This document shows, one piece after another, positions 1 to 12,866 of a stretch of 50,492 nucleotides of DNA. Source of the stretch: Roseospira goensis (GTDB lineage: Bacteria; Pseudomonadota; Alphaproteobacteria; Rhodospirillales; Rhodospirillaceae); assembly GCF_014197795.1 (NCBI RefSeq), contig NZ_JACIGI010000026.1, positions 1-50,492 on the forward strand, given 5' to 3'. The notes under the pieces were generated by a model. The model did no database searches, had not been told where the DNA came from, and saw nothing but the letters and a program-made list of their open reading frames with translations. The number at the start of each line of letters is the position of its first letter. Position 1 is the first letter of the stretch. The position numbers and the translations under genes were made by a program.

Positions 1-53
1 TCGGTTATAAACCGAATTCGCACCGGGCTGGGGGCATGCCCCCAGCCCGGTGC
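1..53. repeat. Two back-to-back palindromes at the window edge
   Basis: Positions 1-15 are a perfect inverted repeat (TCGGTT, ATA, AACCGA). Positions 20-53 are a perfect 34-bp palindrome with 17-base arms starting GCACCGGGCTGGGGGCA. The second could fold into a very stable stem and may end transcription from nrdJ or from a gene left of the window, but no T tract follows on either strand. The first is AT-richer and looks more like a protein-binding dyad. Confidence 0.5.
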
Positions 54-99
54 AAGCGCGGCTCACCCAGTCTCACATCTGCCTGGACCTACACAGGGG

Positions 100-120
100 C
101 GGCGCCTCCACACGGCGCCG
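100..120 (-). terminator. GC hairpin downstream of nrdJ
   Basis: A 7-bp stem (CGGCGCC at 100-106 with GGCGCCG at 114-120) lies about 80 nt beyond the nrdJ stop codon. It has no T run, so intrinsic termination is uncertain. Nothing else was recognised between 54 and 201. Confidence 0.3.
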
Positions 121-201
121 GAGGTTGATCTGCCATGATGGGCGGGCACGGCCCGCGCGCGCAAGAGACCCCATGCCGCGCGGACCGGCCCGTTCTGCGT
201 G

Positions 202-3927
<3,726 letters not shown>

Positions 3928-4397
3928 GATGCGGGGTCCCCTGTCGCGAGCGTGATCGGTCGGCGCCCCCGCCGCCACGGGGGCGGACGCGGACGCCGCA
4001 GGTCTCATGAATGGCAACGGCCGGCGCGCGCCGCGCCAAGCCTGAGTCTCGGGAAACCCGGGGCGGACACTGGATATCGTGGTCGCCCCGGTGGATGGCC
4101 CCAAGACTATGCATCCCGGGGCGCGGTGGCAACAGATATATTGTTATCCACAGGATGTGGATAACCAAATATGGTGGCTGGGGAGGCTTGACAGGGGCCG
4201 GACCGGGCGGCGGCCCTGGGGCCGGCGCGGCGCTGCGGGCGCGCCATCCACAGGCATGCTCTGCCGGGCCGCGTCCGGCCGGCGCGTCACCCCGACGCGG
4301 CGGCTGGGGATCCGACCGACTCGGTCTCTCGACCGGACCCCGGCGCGGGACCGGCGGGGCCCCACGGACGGGGGGAGACGGGCGGCCCGTCCGGGCG
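3928..4397. other. 470-bp intergenic region upstream of nrdJ
   Basis: No gene is supported here. The region holds a GC hairpin at 3965-3984 (stem GCCCCCG/CGGGGGC) about 40 nt before the nrdJ start, a short AT-rich patch at 4131-4175 with paired DnaA boxes, and a weaker DnaA-like site (CCATCCACA, 7 of 9 matches) at 4244-4252. The AT-rich patch is the most likely nrdJ promoter position: on the minus strand TTGGTT is followed 17 nt later by AACAAT. Confidence 0.5.
4143..4165. promoter_or_regulatory. Inverted pair of perfect DnaA boxes in the nrdJ upstream region
   Basis: TTATCCACA at 4144-4152 (plus strand) and its inverse TGTGGATAA at 4156-4164 are both exact matches to the DnaA-box consensus TTATNCACA, separated by GGA. 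One further base pair extends each arm to 10 bp. The site lies about 215 bp before the nrdJ start codon and overlaps the best promoter-like hexamers. The neighbouring ACAGATATATTGT (4132-4144) resembles half of an NrdR box but lacks correct 16-bp symmetry. Confidence 0.6.
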
Positions 4398-7103
4398 CTA
4401 CTGCGCGCCGCCGCCCGGCGCCGCCTGACCGGGGCCGCCTGGCCCCTGGGTCATGACCTCCTCGAAGCGGGCCATGGCCAGCTTGAGGCCGTTCACCCCC
4501 TTGTTGGCCTGGGTGCTGGCCGCGATGGCCTGGCGCGCAGCGTCCTCGGGAGTCCAGCCGCTGCCGCCGCCGTCCGACCCAAGCACGAACGACAACTGGC
4601 GCGACAACGCCTCGTACTTGGCGACGGCGTCCTTCAGGCTGCCCTCGGCCGTGGTGATGATGTCCCGCACCTCGGCCAGCCCGGGCCGGCGCGGATCATC
4701 CGACGGCAGCGCCTCCATGCGGCGGACCAGATCGGCCCGCACCGGATCGACCTGCCCGAGGATGTCCTTGGCCTTGGCGTGCTGCGCCTCGACCTGGGCG
4801 GCGATGCGCGAGAACTGCTCACGCGGCGCCGGGTCCGCCGGGGCCCCGGCCCCCTCGTCCGAGGACTCGAACGGCCGCACCCGGGCCGGCCGTGGTCCCT
4901 CCGGCAACGGCGCCGGCTCGGCCACCGGCGCCGGGGGCGGCGGCGCGGCGGCGACGGACTCACGTTGGGCGGGCTCGCGTTGGGCGGGCTCGCGGTTGGA
5001 GTCACGGCTGGAGTCGCCGGTGTCGGGGCCGCCGGCGATGCCGGTCGCCCCGGTGGCGTTCGGACGGCCGGGCCACGGCGGCACGGCCGGTTCGGGCGCA
5101 GAGGTCGCAACGGGTGCGGCCTGGGGCGCTGGGTCGGCGGTGGACGAACCCGGCCACGGGGGCACCGCCGGGTCCGGCGCGGTCGCGGCGCCCGGCGCTT
5201 CGGGCCACGGCGGAACCGACGGCTGGGGGGCGCTGACCGGCGCCGGCGCCCCCATGGGGCGCGGCAGGGGCGCGCCGGGCGGCGGCAGCTCCAGCGAGCG
5301 GGTGCGCGGCAGCAGACCGGCGGCGTAGGCGCGCGCCTGCGCGGGCGGCAGCGCGCCCGGCTGGAAGCTCGCCCCCGCGCCCGGGGTGCGGAGCGGTCCC
5401 CCCTGAGCATCCGGCGAGACCGTCGCGGCCCCCGGCGGCGCGCCGAGGGGCGCGGCCGGCGTCGGCGGCGCCGGCGGGGTGGAGATCTCGGGCTGACCCA
5501 TCGCCGGCGTGATGGCGCGGTAGGCCGGCATCGGGCCGGCGTAGTCCGGATGCACCGTCACCGACGGATCCCCGGGCGGGCGCGCCAGCGGATTGACGGC
5601 CGGCGCCCAGTCGGCGGGTCCGCCGCGCCGGAACGGCCCGCTGCCGGCGGGCGGCAGCGCCGCCGGCCCGGTCGCCTGCACCGGCGGCGGCGACGGCAGG
5701 GTGCGCCCCAGGGAGTCGGACACGGCATCGCGTTCCGCCGGAGCGGCGGCGAGAGCGGCGGCCGGTGCCGGTGCAGACGGCGGCGGCGGTGCATCCAGCG
5801 CCCCCAGCCCCCCGCCGGTCGGCGCGCCCGGCGTTGGATCCGCCGGCGTCGAAGCGGCCGCCGCCCCGCCGATGCGCGGTTGCGGAGGGGGCGCCGGCAC
5901 GGCCGGCAGAGGCGCGGTTGCCGCGGACGCACGCGCCGGCGGGGCAGTCTGCGCCGGACTCGCCGGAGCCGAACGAGTCGCCGGCACCGCCGGCCTCGGT
6001 GTCCAGCCCGGCGCGGCCTGGGGGGGGACCTGATCGGCGACCGGCACGGACGCCGGCGCGGCTGCGGGCGCCGGTGCCGGATCCCGCGCGGGCGGAGGCT
6101 CGGCCGGCGTGGCCGCGGCCGGCGCCGGCGCGGGCTCCGCCTCGGGCACAGTGGGCGGGGGCAGCGGCGTCGGGGTCCAGCGCGGCGCGGCGGGCGAGGA
6201 GTCCACCGGCGATGCGGGAGACGACTCCAGCGGTCGCGGTTGCGCGACACTGGACGCCGGGGCGGGGACCGGGGCGGACACCCCCGATCCGGGCGCGGCC
6301 GTGGCCGATGGGGCCACCGGCTCCGGCGCATCGGCGGGCGGAACCTCGGGGACGGCGGGAGATCTCCTCTCAGCGAGTCCCGCACGCGCAGGCTCCGGTG
6401 CAGCCCTGGGCTCAGGCCCCGGCTCGGGTCCCGGCCGCGCCACCACCACGGGCGCCGCCGGACCCACGGGGTCCGGACGCCCGTCGTGCGCCTGGGCAAG
6501 CCGCGCCTGGGTAAGCAAGGTGTGACCATGCTTGGTGATGGCGGCCGCCGTCTCCGACTCCGCGCGCAGCCGCGCCACCACCGTGGGGTCCACGGCCTCC
6601 AGGCCGGCCGTCAGCTCACGCACGATCATGGCGCGGCGCGCACGGCCGGCCGACAGAGCCATGATGGCCTCGTCGAGCTGCTCGCGGCGGCGCCCCTCGG
6701 CCGCCGCCCGTTCCTTGCGGACGACGGCAAGGAGGCCTGTCAGACGCCGCACTTCGGCCTTGGCCTGGTCGTACAGATCCTGCGCCTCGGCCCGCGTGCC
6801 GGCCGCCTGGGCGAGCATCGGGGCGGTCGTCGGCGTGGCGGTCGGCGTGGCGGTCGCGGGACGCTGTCGCGCCGGCGGCACCAGCGCCGCCGCCGCCGCA
6901 TCGACCCGGCCCGCCTGGGCCTCGCCCCGGGCCGTCGCCGCCTGCGAGGTCAGCATGGCGGCCGCCGTCACGCCGGCGATCGGCATGCAGGCCACCATCG
7001 CCAGCGCGAGCAGGCGCTCGCGGGACCACGCCCCGCGGCGGCAGCCCCCGCCCCGGCCGCGCGACCGCGCCCCGTCACCCCGCTGTGCCCGCCTTGCCGT
7101 CAC
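4398..7103 (-). CDS. Large Ala/Pro-rich membrane-anchored protein of unknown function
   Basis: I do not recognise this family. The GTG at 7103 was chosen because GGGGAGG sits 6 nt upstream; an in-frame start at 7160 has no such site. The 901-aa product has an Arg-rich N-terminus, one hydrophobic segment at about residues 31-53 (LLALAMVACMPIAGVTAAAM), a helical stretch to about 220, a long low-complexity Ala/Pro/Gly region, and a C-terminal predicted coiled-coil domain at about 760-890 (FSRIAAQVEAQHAKAKDIL onward). The arrangement suggests a bitopic protein with a disordered linker that could span the periplasm. It stands alone between nrdJ and a divergent DUF2155 gene. The low complexity makes the reading frame less certain than its length implies, although the opposite-strand frame there reads as Arg-rich nonsense. 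Confidence 0.6.
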   Translation of the reverse strand: MTARRAQRGDGARSRGRGGGCRRGAWSRERLLALAMVACMPIAGVTAAAMLTSQAATARGEAQAGRVDAAAAALVPPARQRPATATPTATPTTAPMLAQAAGTRAEAQDLYDQAKAEVRRLTGLLAVVRKERAAAEGRRREQLDEAIMALSAGRARRAMIVRELTAGLEAVDPTVVARLRAESETAAAITKHGHTLLTQARLAQAHDGRPDPVGPAAPVVVARPGPEPGPEPRAAPEPARAGLAERRSPAVPEVPPADAPEPVAPSATAAPGSGVSAPVPAPASSVAQPRPLESSPASPVDSSPAAPRWTPTPLPPPTVPEAEPAPAPAAATPAEPPPARDPAPAPAAAPASVPVADQVPPQAAPGWTPRPAVPATRSAPASPAQTAPPARASAATAPLPAVPAPPPQPRIGGAAAASTPADPTPGAPTGGGLGALDAPPPPSAPAPAAALAAAPAERDAVSDSLGRTLPSPPPVQATGPAALPPAGSGPFRRGGPADWAPAVNPLARPPGDPSVTVHPDYAGPMPAYRAITPAMGQPEISTPPAPPTPAAPLGAPPGAATVSPDAQGGPLRTPGAGASFQPGALPPAQARAYAAGLLPRTRSLELPPPGAPLPRPMGAPAPVSAPQPSVPPWPEAPGAATAPDPAVPPWPGSSTADPAPQAAPVATSAPEPAVPPWPGRPNATGATGIAGGPDTGDSSRDSNREPAQREPAQRESVAAAPPPPAPVAEPAPLPEGPRPARVRPFESSDEGAGAPADPAPREQFSRIAAQVEAQHAKAKDILGQVDPVRADLVRRMEALPSDDPRRPGLAEVRDIITTAEGSLKDAVAKYEALSRQLSFVLGSDGGGSGWTPEDAARQAIAASTQANKGVNGLKLAMARFEEVMTQGPGGPGQAAPGGGAQ

Positions 7104-7358
7104 CCAAGCCTCCCCAGGGCCGTGGCCCGATCGCGTCTCGGGTCGTCGCCGGCCGACCAACCGGCTCGACCGCGAAGCTACGACAGAACCTTCAAAACGC
7201 TTTCCACGTTATTGTTTTGCCACATTATTGTCGGTATCACCAGTGACAAAAGGCGGGTCGCGTACCGGCCCTGCCTTGCTTCCGCCCGAAAGGGACGGCA
7301 CACAGGGCGCCGTCTGCGGCATCCTCACCCGTCCCTCTCTTGCCCGAGCCCCGCCATT
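7104..7358. promoter_or_regulatory. Divergent promoter region, AT-richer segment
   Basis: The stretch at 7185-7255 is clearly AT-richer than its surroundings, as expected for promoters serving the 901-aa gene on one side and the DUF2155 gene on the other. I find only weak hexamer matches (TTGTTT, 17 nt, TATCAC on the plus strand), so no specific promoter is claimed. Confidence 0.3.
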
Positions 7359-7913
7359 ATGCCAGTGCATCGCCTCCGTCCCCGTCAAGTCCTGCGTGGC
7401 GCATCCGGTTGGAGACCGGCCCGGCAGCCCGGCAACCGGTCGCGCCTGGCATCGTCGCTGGCCGCAACCGCGGCGGCCGCGGCGCTGACGGTGGCCGCGT
7501 CGACGGCGCCGCCGATTGGCCCGACTCCGGTGCAGGGGGGGCCCCTCGACGACCGCCCGCGCATCGAGTCGGAGCAGGCGGTGCTGCGCTGGCTGGACAA
7601 GTCGACCGCCCGAGTCGACCGCATCACGGTTCCGGTTGAGGGGACCGTGACCCTGGGCGCGCTCGACGTGACAGTGCGCGCCTGCCGCCGCACCGCGCCG
7701 GACCAGCCCCCCGAGCACGCGGCCTTTCTGGAGGTGCGCGAGACCCACCCGGGAGAGGCGCCGCGCAAGATCTTCCAGGGCTGGATGTTCGCGTCGAGCC
7801 CCTCGCTGTCGGCCCTGGAACACCCGGTCTACGACGTCTGGGTGCTGGAATGCGTGGACGCCGCCCCGGACAGCCCCGCCAGTTCCGACTCCACCGCCGC
7901 CGGCTCGCAATAG
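7359..7913 (+). CDS. DUF2155 family exported protein
   Basis: The 184-aa product has an Arg-rich start, a hydrophobic signal segment at about residues 29-50 and the alphaproteobacterial DUF2155 core: [12 protein letters not shown], then VTVRACRR, then [21 protein letters not shown] ending VWVLEC. Members are probably periplasmic; no enzymatic role is known to me. The ATG at 7359 is the only start that leaves a compact signal peptide, although its ribosome site is poor. In many alphaproteobacteria this family is encoded next to aat in the same direction. Here the two genes converge and their 3' ends overlap by 85 bp. Confidence 0.85.
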   Translation: MPVHRLRPRQVLRGASGWRPARQPGNRSRLASSLAATAAAAALTVAASTAPPIGPTPVQGGPLDDRPRIESEQAVLRWLDKSTARVDRITVPVEGTVTLGALDVTVRACRRTAPDQPPEHAAFLEVRETHPGEAPRKIFQGWMFASSPSLSALEHPVYDVWVLECVDAAPDSPASSDSTAAGSQ

Positions 7914-8503
7914 AACCGGCCCCACGGCTTGGCCAGCGCGTCGTCCAGCCGGGCGTGGTACAGGCCGCGCGGGATCTCCACCGCGCCGAAGCGGCTCAGG
8001 TGCTCGGTGATGAACTGGGTGTCCAGCAGCCGGAAACCGCCGGCCCGCAGGCGGGCCACCAAGTGGCACAGCGCCACCTTGGAGGCATCGGTGGCGCGCG
8101 AGAACATGCTCTCCCCGAAGAACGCGCCCGCCAGCGCCAGGCCGTAGAGCCCCCCCACCAGCCGGTCGCCCTGCCAGCATTCGACGCTGTGCGCCATGCC
8201 CCGGTCGTGAAGCGACAGGAACAGGGTCTCGATCTCGTCATTGATCCAGGTGTCCGGCCGGCCCGGCACCGGTGCCGCACAGCCCTGCACCACCGCGGGA
8301 AACGCGGTGTCCACCCGCACCTCGAACGGCCCGCGGCGCAGCGTCTTGCGCAGCGAGCGCGGCACGTGGAACGCCTCCAGCGGCAGCACCCCGCGCATGT
8401 CGGGGTCGACCCAATAGACCTTGGGATCGTCACGCCCGCGCGCCATCGGGAACAGTCCGGAGGCATAGGCACGCAGCAGAATGTCGGGGGTGATGTTGAA
8501 CAC
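7829..8503 (-). CDS. aat: Leucyl/phenylalanyl-tRNA-protein transferase
   Basis: Transfers Leu or Phe from aminoacyl-tRNA to N-terminal Arg or Lys of proteins, marking them for ClpAP through the N-end rule. The 224-aa product has the family signatures [18 protein letters not shown] at the start, a [12 protein letters not shown] block, then [42 protein letters not shown] and a GRFYCEP-like end. The start is taken as GTG at 8503 because no ATG precedes the conserved N-terminus; the ribosome site is weak. The last 85 bp overlap the DUF2155 gene on the opposite strand. Confidence 0.93.
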   Translation of the reverse strand: MFNITPDILLRAYASGLFPMARGRDDPKVYWVDPDMRGVLPLEAFHVPRSLRKTLRRGPFEVRVDTAFPAVVQGCAAPVPGRPDTWINDEIETLFLSLHDRGMAHSVECWQGDRLVGGLYGLALAGAFFGESMFSRATDASKVALCHLVARLRAGGFRLLDTQFITEHLSRFGAVEIPRGLYHARLDDALAKPWGRFYCEPAAVESELAGLSGAASTHSSTQTS

Positions 8504-8638
8504 GGGGCACGGCGGGGCTGGATATGGGAGCGGCGGAGCGAGGACGACGGCGGCACCGGCCCGGACCGACCGTCGCCCGTGCCACCTGCGCGGCGGATGA
8601 AGCGGGCGCGCAAACGCCGTCCTGACCCTCTGGTTTAG

Positions 8639-8660
8639 AGAGCCGATCGCGATCGGCTCT
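8639..8660. repeat. 22-bp perfect palindrome overlapping a stop codon
   Basis: The centre is GCCGATCGCGATCGGC with three more complementary bases on each side. It overlaps the TAG stop of the TPR gene (8659-8661). The same core recurs at the flgF stop codon (19546-19561). It may act as a stop-proximal RNA hairpin or terminator on the minus strand, or as a dispersed protein-binding palindrome. Confidence 0.6.
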
Positions 8661-11600
8661 AGTTTATGGCGCTCAGGCGTTCCTCGCGCAACTTGTCCCG
8701 GTAGGCGGTCAGGTAGCTGCGGAACTTCTCCGCCTGCCGGATCTTCCCGCCCACCGAGGCGATGTCGATCACACCCGATTCCGGCGTCGCCGTCACCAGG
8801 TCGAACGCATCCTGGAACGGCGTGCCGTCCAGCGTCTCCAGGTAGCGCTGACGCAGCAGCGACACGCCGGTCTCGTCGCCGGCGAGCGTGAGGGCCGTCG
8901 CCCAGTCGATCAGCCGGAAGGCGTCCTTCTCGGCCAGCCCCTCGCCGTCCGGCGGCGGCGACGGCACCAGCTCGGCCAGCGCGCGCGCGGCCTCGGCCCA
9001 GTTCTGGTCGCGCCAGTGGATCTCGGCGCGCAGCACCCGGGCGTCCTCGCTGGGGTCGTTCTCCAGCAGGGCGATGGCCGCCGCGGCATCGCCGGTGTCG
9101 GCCAGGCCACGGGCCCGCAGGTGCCGGCGCTGCCGCTCCAGGCGCTCGGGCAGCGGCGCGAAGCGGGTCTTCTGCAAGGCGTCGAGGGCGTTCTGGGGCT
9201 GGCGGTTGAGCAGATAGACCAGCGCCAGGCGGGCGCCCACCTTGGTTCGGTCGAGCCCCTTGAGGCGGTAGCGGATCTGGCGCTCCAGCAGGGCGGCGGC
9301 CGGGTCCAGCAGGTCCACTGCCACCAGGCGGTCGGCCAGCCGGCGGATCATCTCGTCGCCCTTGTCGCCGGTCGGGGTCAGCTCGCGGAACTCGTCGAAC
9401 AGAGCGATCGCCTTCAGCGGCGCCATGTCGTTGGCCGCGCCCTCCAGGAACAGGGTGTCGAAGACCGCGCGCATGGTCTCGGTCAGCTCCTCGGCGCCCG
9501 GCCGCTCCTGGAAGTACGACGCCGCCAGCCGCAGGGTGCGCAGCGCATCGCCGTAGCGCTGCTGCTCCAGGTAGAGCGCGCCCAGATCCTTGAGCAGGCT
9601 GTATTCGAAGTCGCCGCCGCGCCAGGCGAAGCGCAGGCCCTCCAGCCCCTGAATCAACGCGTCGGTGTCGATCAGGTCCAGGCGGTGTTCCAGGTCCAGG
9701 CGGTCCCGGGTGGCCAGGGCCGCGTGCCGGCGGCTGTAGCCCGCCTCGGCCTCCCGCCACGCGGCGATGGCGGCCTCGAACGCCCCGGTGCTGGCCAGCA
9801 GCTTGCCTTCCAGGTACTGGATCGCCGCCTCGTCGTGGGTGGTGTTGAACTCGGGATCGCGCGCCGACTCCAGGAACGTGTTGGCCGCCAGGTCGTCGCC
9901 GGCCTCGATGGTGGCATCGGCCGCCACCAGCGCCAGCGGAATGCGCACGTCCGGCGGATAGTTCTCCAGCACCGCCCCGGTGGCCTCCAGAACGGCCGCC
10001 TGCAAGCCCGCCTGCCCGAGCCGGGACTGGGCGGCGGCGCGCCAGAAGGCGGCCTCGTCCACATCCGCGAGGCTGGGGTGGCTGAGGTCGTCGACCGCCT
10101 GGCCGTCGCGGTGCATGAGGAAGCGGGTGGCGCCCCGCAGCGCCCGGAACGCGGCGGTGTTGACCATCTCCGTGTGGTCCGCTGCGATCGCCCGCAGAAC
10201 CCCCAGGGCCTCCGGCGCATAACCGTTGGCGAAGTAGAACCGTGCCAGCTCCAGACGCGCCTCGCCGCGCTGGCTCTCCGGGGCCATGGCGACGGCATAG
10301 CGCAGGTCGTTGAGGACGGCCTGGAAATCGCGGTCGCCCGAGTCGCGCCGCCACCCCGGGATGTCGAACACCGCCTTGAGGGCGCCCTGCCCCAGGGTCG
10401 CCAGCGTCTCCAGGCGACCGCTCTCCGGCGACAGGATCAGACCGCCCTCGGCGGTCACCTCGGCGCCGCTGCGGCTGGAGCGCATCTCGATGCGGTCCGA
10501 GTGCGGCACCACGACCACACCCTGGGCGGTCACCGGGAGCGTCACCTCCGGGAAGCGGCGTTCGGGATAGACGCCATGGCCGAGCTGAATCAGCGGCAGC
10601 ACGAAGAACTGGTCGCCGCGCTCCGGATCGCGCACCGGCACCACGCGTCCGCCCTCCACGACGGGCAGCAGCAGGCGCGCGCCCACCGGGGAGTTGACCT
10701 GCGGCTGAACCGCCACCGGCCGCTCGGGCCGCAACGGGCGCTGCATCAGGTCGACCACCCACAGCAGGCCGTCGCGCCGCAGCGACGGATTGAACCCCGG
10801 CGCGGTGGTCAGGCGGACCAGGGTCGAGTCCGGCCCGACCCGGACCTGCTCGACCGAGCGCACCACACCCGCGCCGGCCCGGCGCAGCAGGTCCAGATCG
10901 ACCTCCTGGAAGCGGTCGAACACCACCCAGAGATACCCGGCCCGGCGGAACACGGCGGCCGCGGTGGGCTTGTCCCACGAGAATCCAAGGCTGACCACGG
11001 CCGGGCGGCCATCACCGGCGCCGGCCTCGTCGGTGTTGCGCACGGCCTCGGCCAGGCGCTCGGCGATCGCGGCCTCGGCACCGGGGCTCAGCGCCGCGCC
11101 ACGATCCGTCCCCACGCCGGCGCCGGCGTCCGCGTCCGCGCTGGCATCGGCCGGCGCGTCGGGGGTGGGCTCGGCCGGCGGCGCCGCGACCGACGCCGGC
11201 ACCGGCGCCGCCAACGGTGCATCGGCCGCGTCCTCCACAGGTCCCTCAGCTCCCTCGACGGCCCCGGCATCCGGACGCGCCGCGTCCGCCGCGCCCGTCC
11301 GGGGTGCGATCGGTGCCACGGGCGCCGGTTCGGCGGCCGGTTCGGGCTCGTCGGCACCCGCGGCCGTTTCGGCGGGTTGCGGCGGCGTCGCGCCGGGCGG
11401 CGGCAGGGTGACGTCCAGCACCACCTTCGGACCCGCCGTGAACGCGCGCGGCGACGCCCCGGGCGGGATGCGCATCGCGAACACGCTCGCGTCGTCCTCG
11501 ACCGCCGTCGTCAAATCCGTGAAGCCCTCGGGCAGGTCGCCCCGGATGCGGTCGAGCGACAGCGGCACGGCCCGGTCGAAGCGCACCGTGACCCGGTCAC

Positions 11601-12156
11601 CCTCGCTGTCGACCGCATAGTCCACGGACCGGGGCCAGTCGAACACGATGCGCTGGAAGCCGTCATGACTGCCGGTGCGGACGCGGATCGGGCCGGGCGC
11701 CGCGGCGGTCGGCGCGGCCGCCGCCGGGGACTCGGCCGGCGCCGGGGCAGGGGTCGGCGCCGGGGGCGGCGCGGCCGGACCGCCGACCAGGTCGATCACC
11801 ACCCCGCTGCCCAGGGTGAACACCCGCAGCGTGAAGTCGTCCTTCAGTAGCATGGTAACGGTGCGGCGGTCGCCGGAGACCTGCACCGTGTCGACGTAGG
11901 CGTCGAGCCGGCCGGGCACCAGCGCCACGTCGGCCGGCACCGGAGCGTCGAACGCCGCCACCAGACTGCCACCCCGGATCTCCACCGTGTAGCGCACCGG
12001 CACGTCCCAGCGGAACACCATGCGGCCGTAGCCGTCGTTCGGCGTGGCGATCACGTCGGCGGCCCGGGCGGGGGCCGACCCGGGGCCAAGGCCGGCCACG
12101 ACCCCGGCGACCAGCAGCACCAGAAGCAGCAGTGCGCGCAGCACAGGGCTGGTCAT
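8659..12156 (-). CDS. Exported AMIN-like/TPR scaffold protein coupled to MotB-like genes
   Basis: The 1165-aa protein starts at the ATG at 12156 behind GAGGGAGG, overlapping the preceding gene by ATGA. It has a signal peptide (cleavage likely near ARA-AD at residue 32) and a beta-type module at about 35-115 ([17 protein letters not shown]). Similar segments follow at about 150-235 ([16 protein letters not shown]) and 365-470 ([16 protein letters not shown]), separated by Pro/Ala-rich linkers. From about 605 to the end it is helical TPR repeats. The first modules resemble AMIN-type beta domains by pattern only. The operon position after two MotB-like genes inside a flagellar island suggests a periplasmic scaffold around the motor or its stators; this is inference. 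Confidence 0.8.
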   Translation of the reverse strand: MTSPVLRALLLLVLLVAGVVAGLGPGSAPARAADVIATPNDGYGRMVFRWDVPVRYTVEIRGGSLVAAFDAPVPADVALVPGRLDAYVDTVQVSGDRRTVTMLLKDDFTLRVFTLGSGVVIDLVGGPAAPPPAPTPAPAPAESPAAAAPTAAAPGPIRVRTGSHDGFQRIVFDWPRSVDYAVDSEGDRVTVRFDRAVPLSLDRIRGDLPEGFTDLTTAVEDDASVFAMRIPPGASPRAFTAGPKVVLDVTLPPPGATPPQPAETAAGADEPEPAAEPAPVAPIAPRTGAADAARPDAGAVEGAEGPVEDAADAPLAAPVPASVAAPPAEPTPDAPADASADADAGAGVGTDRGAALSPGAEAAIAERLAEAVRNTDEAGAGDGRPAVVSLGFSWDKPTAAAVFRRAGYLWVVFDRFQEVDLDLLRRAGAGVVRSVEQVRVGPDSTLVRLTTAPGFNPSLRRDGLLWVVDLMQRPLRPERPVAVQPQVNSPVGARLLLPVVEGGRVVPVRDPERGDQFFVLPLIQLGHGVYPERRFPEVTLPVTAQGVVVVPHSDRIEMRSSRSGAEVTAEGGLILSPESGRLETLATLGQGALKAVFDIPGWRRDSGDRDFQAVLNDLRYAVAMAPESQRGEARLELARFYFANGYAPEALGVLRAIAADHTEMVNTAAFRALRGATRFLMHRDGQAVDDLSHPSLADVDEAAFWRAAAQSRLGQAGLQAAVLEATGAVLENYPPDVRIPLALVAADATIEAGDDLAANTFLESARDPEFNTTHDEAAIQYLEGKLLASTGAFEAAIAAWREAEAGYSRRHAALATRDRLDLEHRLDLIDTDALIQGLEGLRFAWRGGDFEYSLLKDLGALYLEQQRYGDALRTLRLAASYFQERPGAEELTETMRAVFDTLFLEGAANDMAPLKAIALFDEFRELTPTGDKGDEMIRRLADRLVAVDLLDPAAALLERQIRYRLKGLDRTKVGARLALVYLLNRQPQNALDALQKTRFAPLPERLERQRRHLRARGLADTGDAAAAIALLENDPSEDARVLRAEIHWRDQNWAEAARALAELVPSPPPDGEGLAEKDAFRLIDWATALTLAGDETGVSLLRQRYLETLDGTPFQDAFDLVTATPESGVIDIASVGGKIRQAEKFRSYLTAYRDKLREERLSAIN

Positions 12157-12866
12157 CCCGCGCCTCCCTCGGGACGGTCCGGCAGGATGACGATATCGAC
12201 CCGGCGGGCCAGGCGCGCCCGCTCCGACTCCGCCACCTCGGCCAGGGCGCCCTGGCGGGTGTCGGCATGGCCCCACACCTCCAGCGGCGCGGCGTAGCCG
12301 GCACCACGCAGGCCGTTGGCCACCGCCGCCGCGCGCGCCAGCGACAGCTCCCAGGTATTGGCGAACGGGCTGTCCGGCCCGGGCGCTTCCGGGCCGGTGT
12401 GGCCGGCCACGGCAATACGATTGCGCAGGTTGGCGAGCAGCGCCCCGAGTTCGGCCACCACCGGCCGCGCCGTCGCGGCCACGGCCGCCTGACCGGGATC
12501 GAACAGCAGATCGGCGGGCAGCAGAACCACCAGGCGGTCGTCGAGCCACTGCACCAGCGTGCCCGCGAACCGGGGGTCGTCGGCAAAGGTCGTCTCCAGC
12601 ACCGACGCCAGATAGCCGAGCCCCTGCCCCGGCGGGCGCACCAGTCCCTCGACGCCGACGGCGGGGCCGTCGGAGGCGTCATCCACCACCCGGTGCGGAT
12701 TGAAGGTCTCGGTCAGCGAGGCCGACAGGCGCTCGAACGCCTCGATCTTGAAGGACGACATGGAGAACATCAGCACGAAGAACGCCAGCATCAGGACCAC
12801 GAGGTCACTGAAGGTCACCATCCATGCGGTGCTGCTCGACGAGGTGTGGCGTCGCGGGCCGGTCAT
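12153..12866 (-). CDS. MotB/PomB-like stator protein with OmpA-type domain
   Basis: The 237-aa product has a short cytoplasmic tail, one membrane helix containing FSDLVVLMLAFFVLMFSMSS, and a C-terminal OmpA-like peptidoglycan-binding domain (about 120-230: ADLLFDPGQAAV, GHTG, LSLARAAAVANGL, VWGHAD). Asp21 sits seven residues before AFF, matching the ion-carrying aspartate of MotB (Asp32 in E. coli), so the protein could serve in a real stator. It overlaps the preceding and following genes by ATGA on both sides, so the three are probably translated together. No motA lies in this window, so the A-subunit must be encoded elsewhere. Confidence 0.85.
   Translation of the reverse strand: MTGPRRHTSSSSTAWMVTFSDLVVLMLAFFVLMFSMSSFKIEAFERLSASLTETFNPHRVVDDASDGPAVGVEGLVRPPGQGLGYLASVLETTFADDPRFAGTLVQWLDDRLVVLLPADLLFDPGQAAVAATARPVVAELGALLANLRNRIAVAGHTGPEAPGPDSPFANTWELSLARAAAVANGLRGAGYAAPLEVWGHADTRQGALAEVAESERARLARRVDIVILPDRPEGGAG

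Noticed and set aside
3985-4100. B12 riboswitch upstream of nrdJ
   Set aside because: A GAGACCTGC segment resembles one conserved block of the cobalamin element, but the GCCACTG and GGGAA blocks and the expected stems are missing.
4131-4146. Full NrdR box next to the DnaA boxes
   Set aside because: The right half (ATATATTGT) fits but the left half is one base out of register, and no second box at the usual spacing is present.
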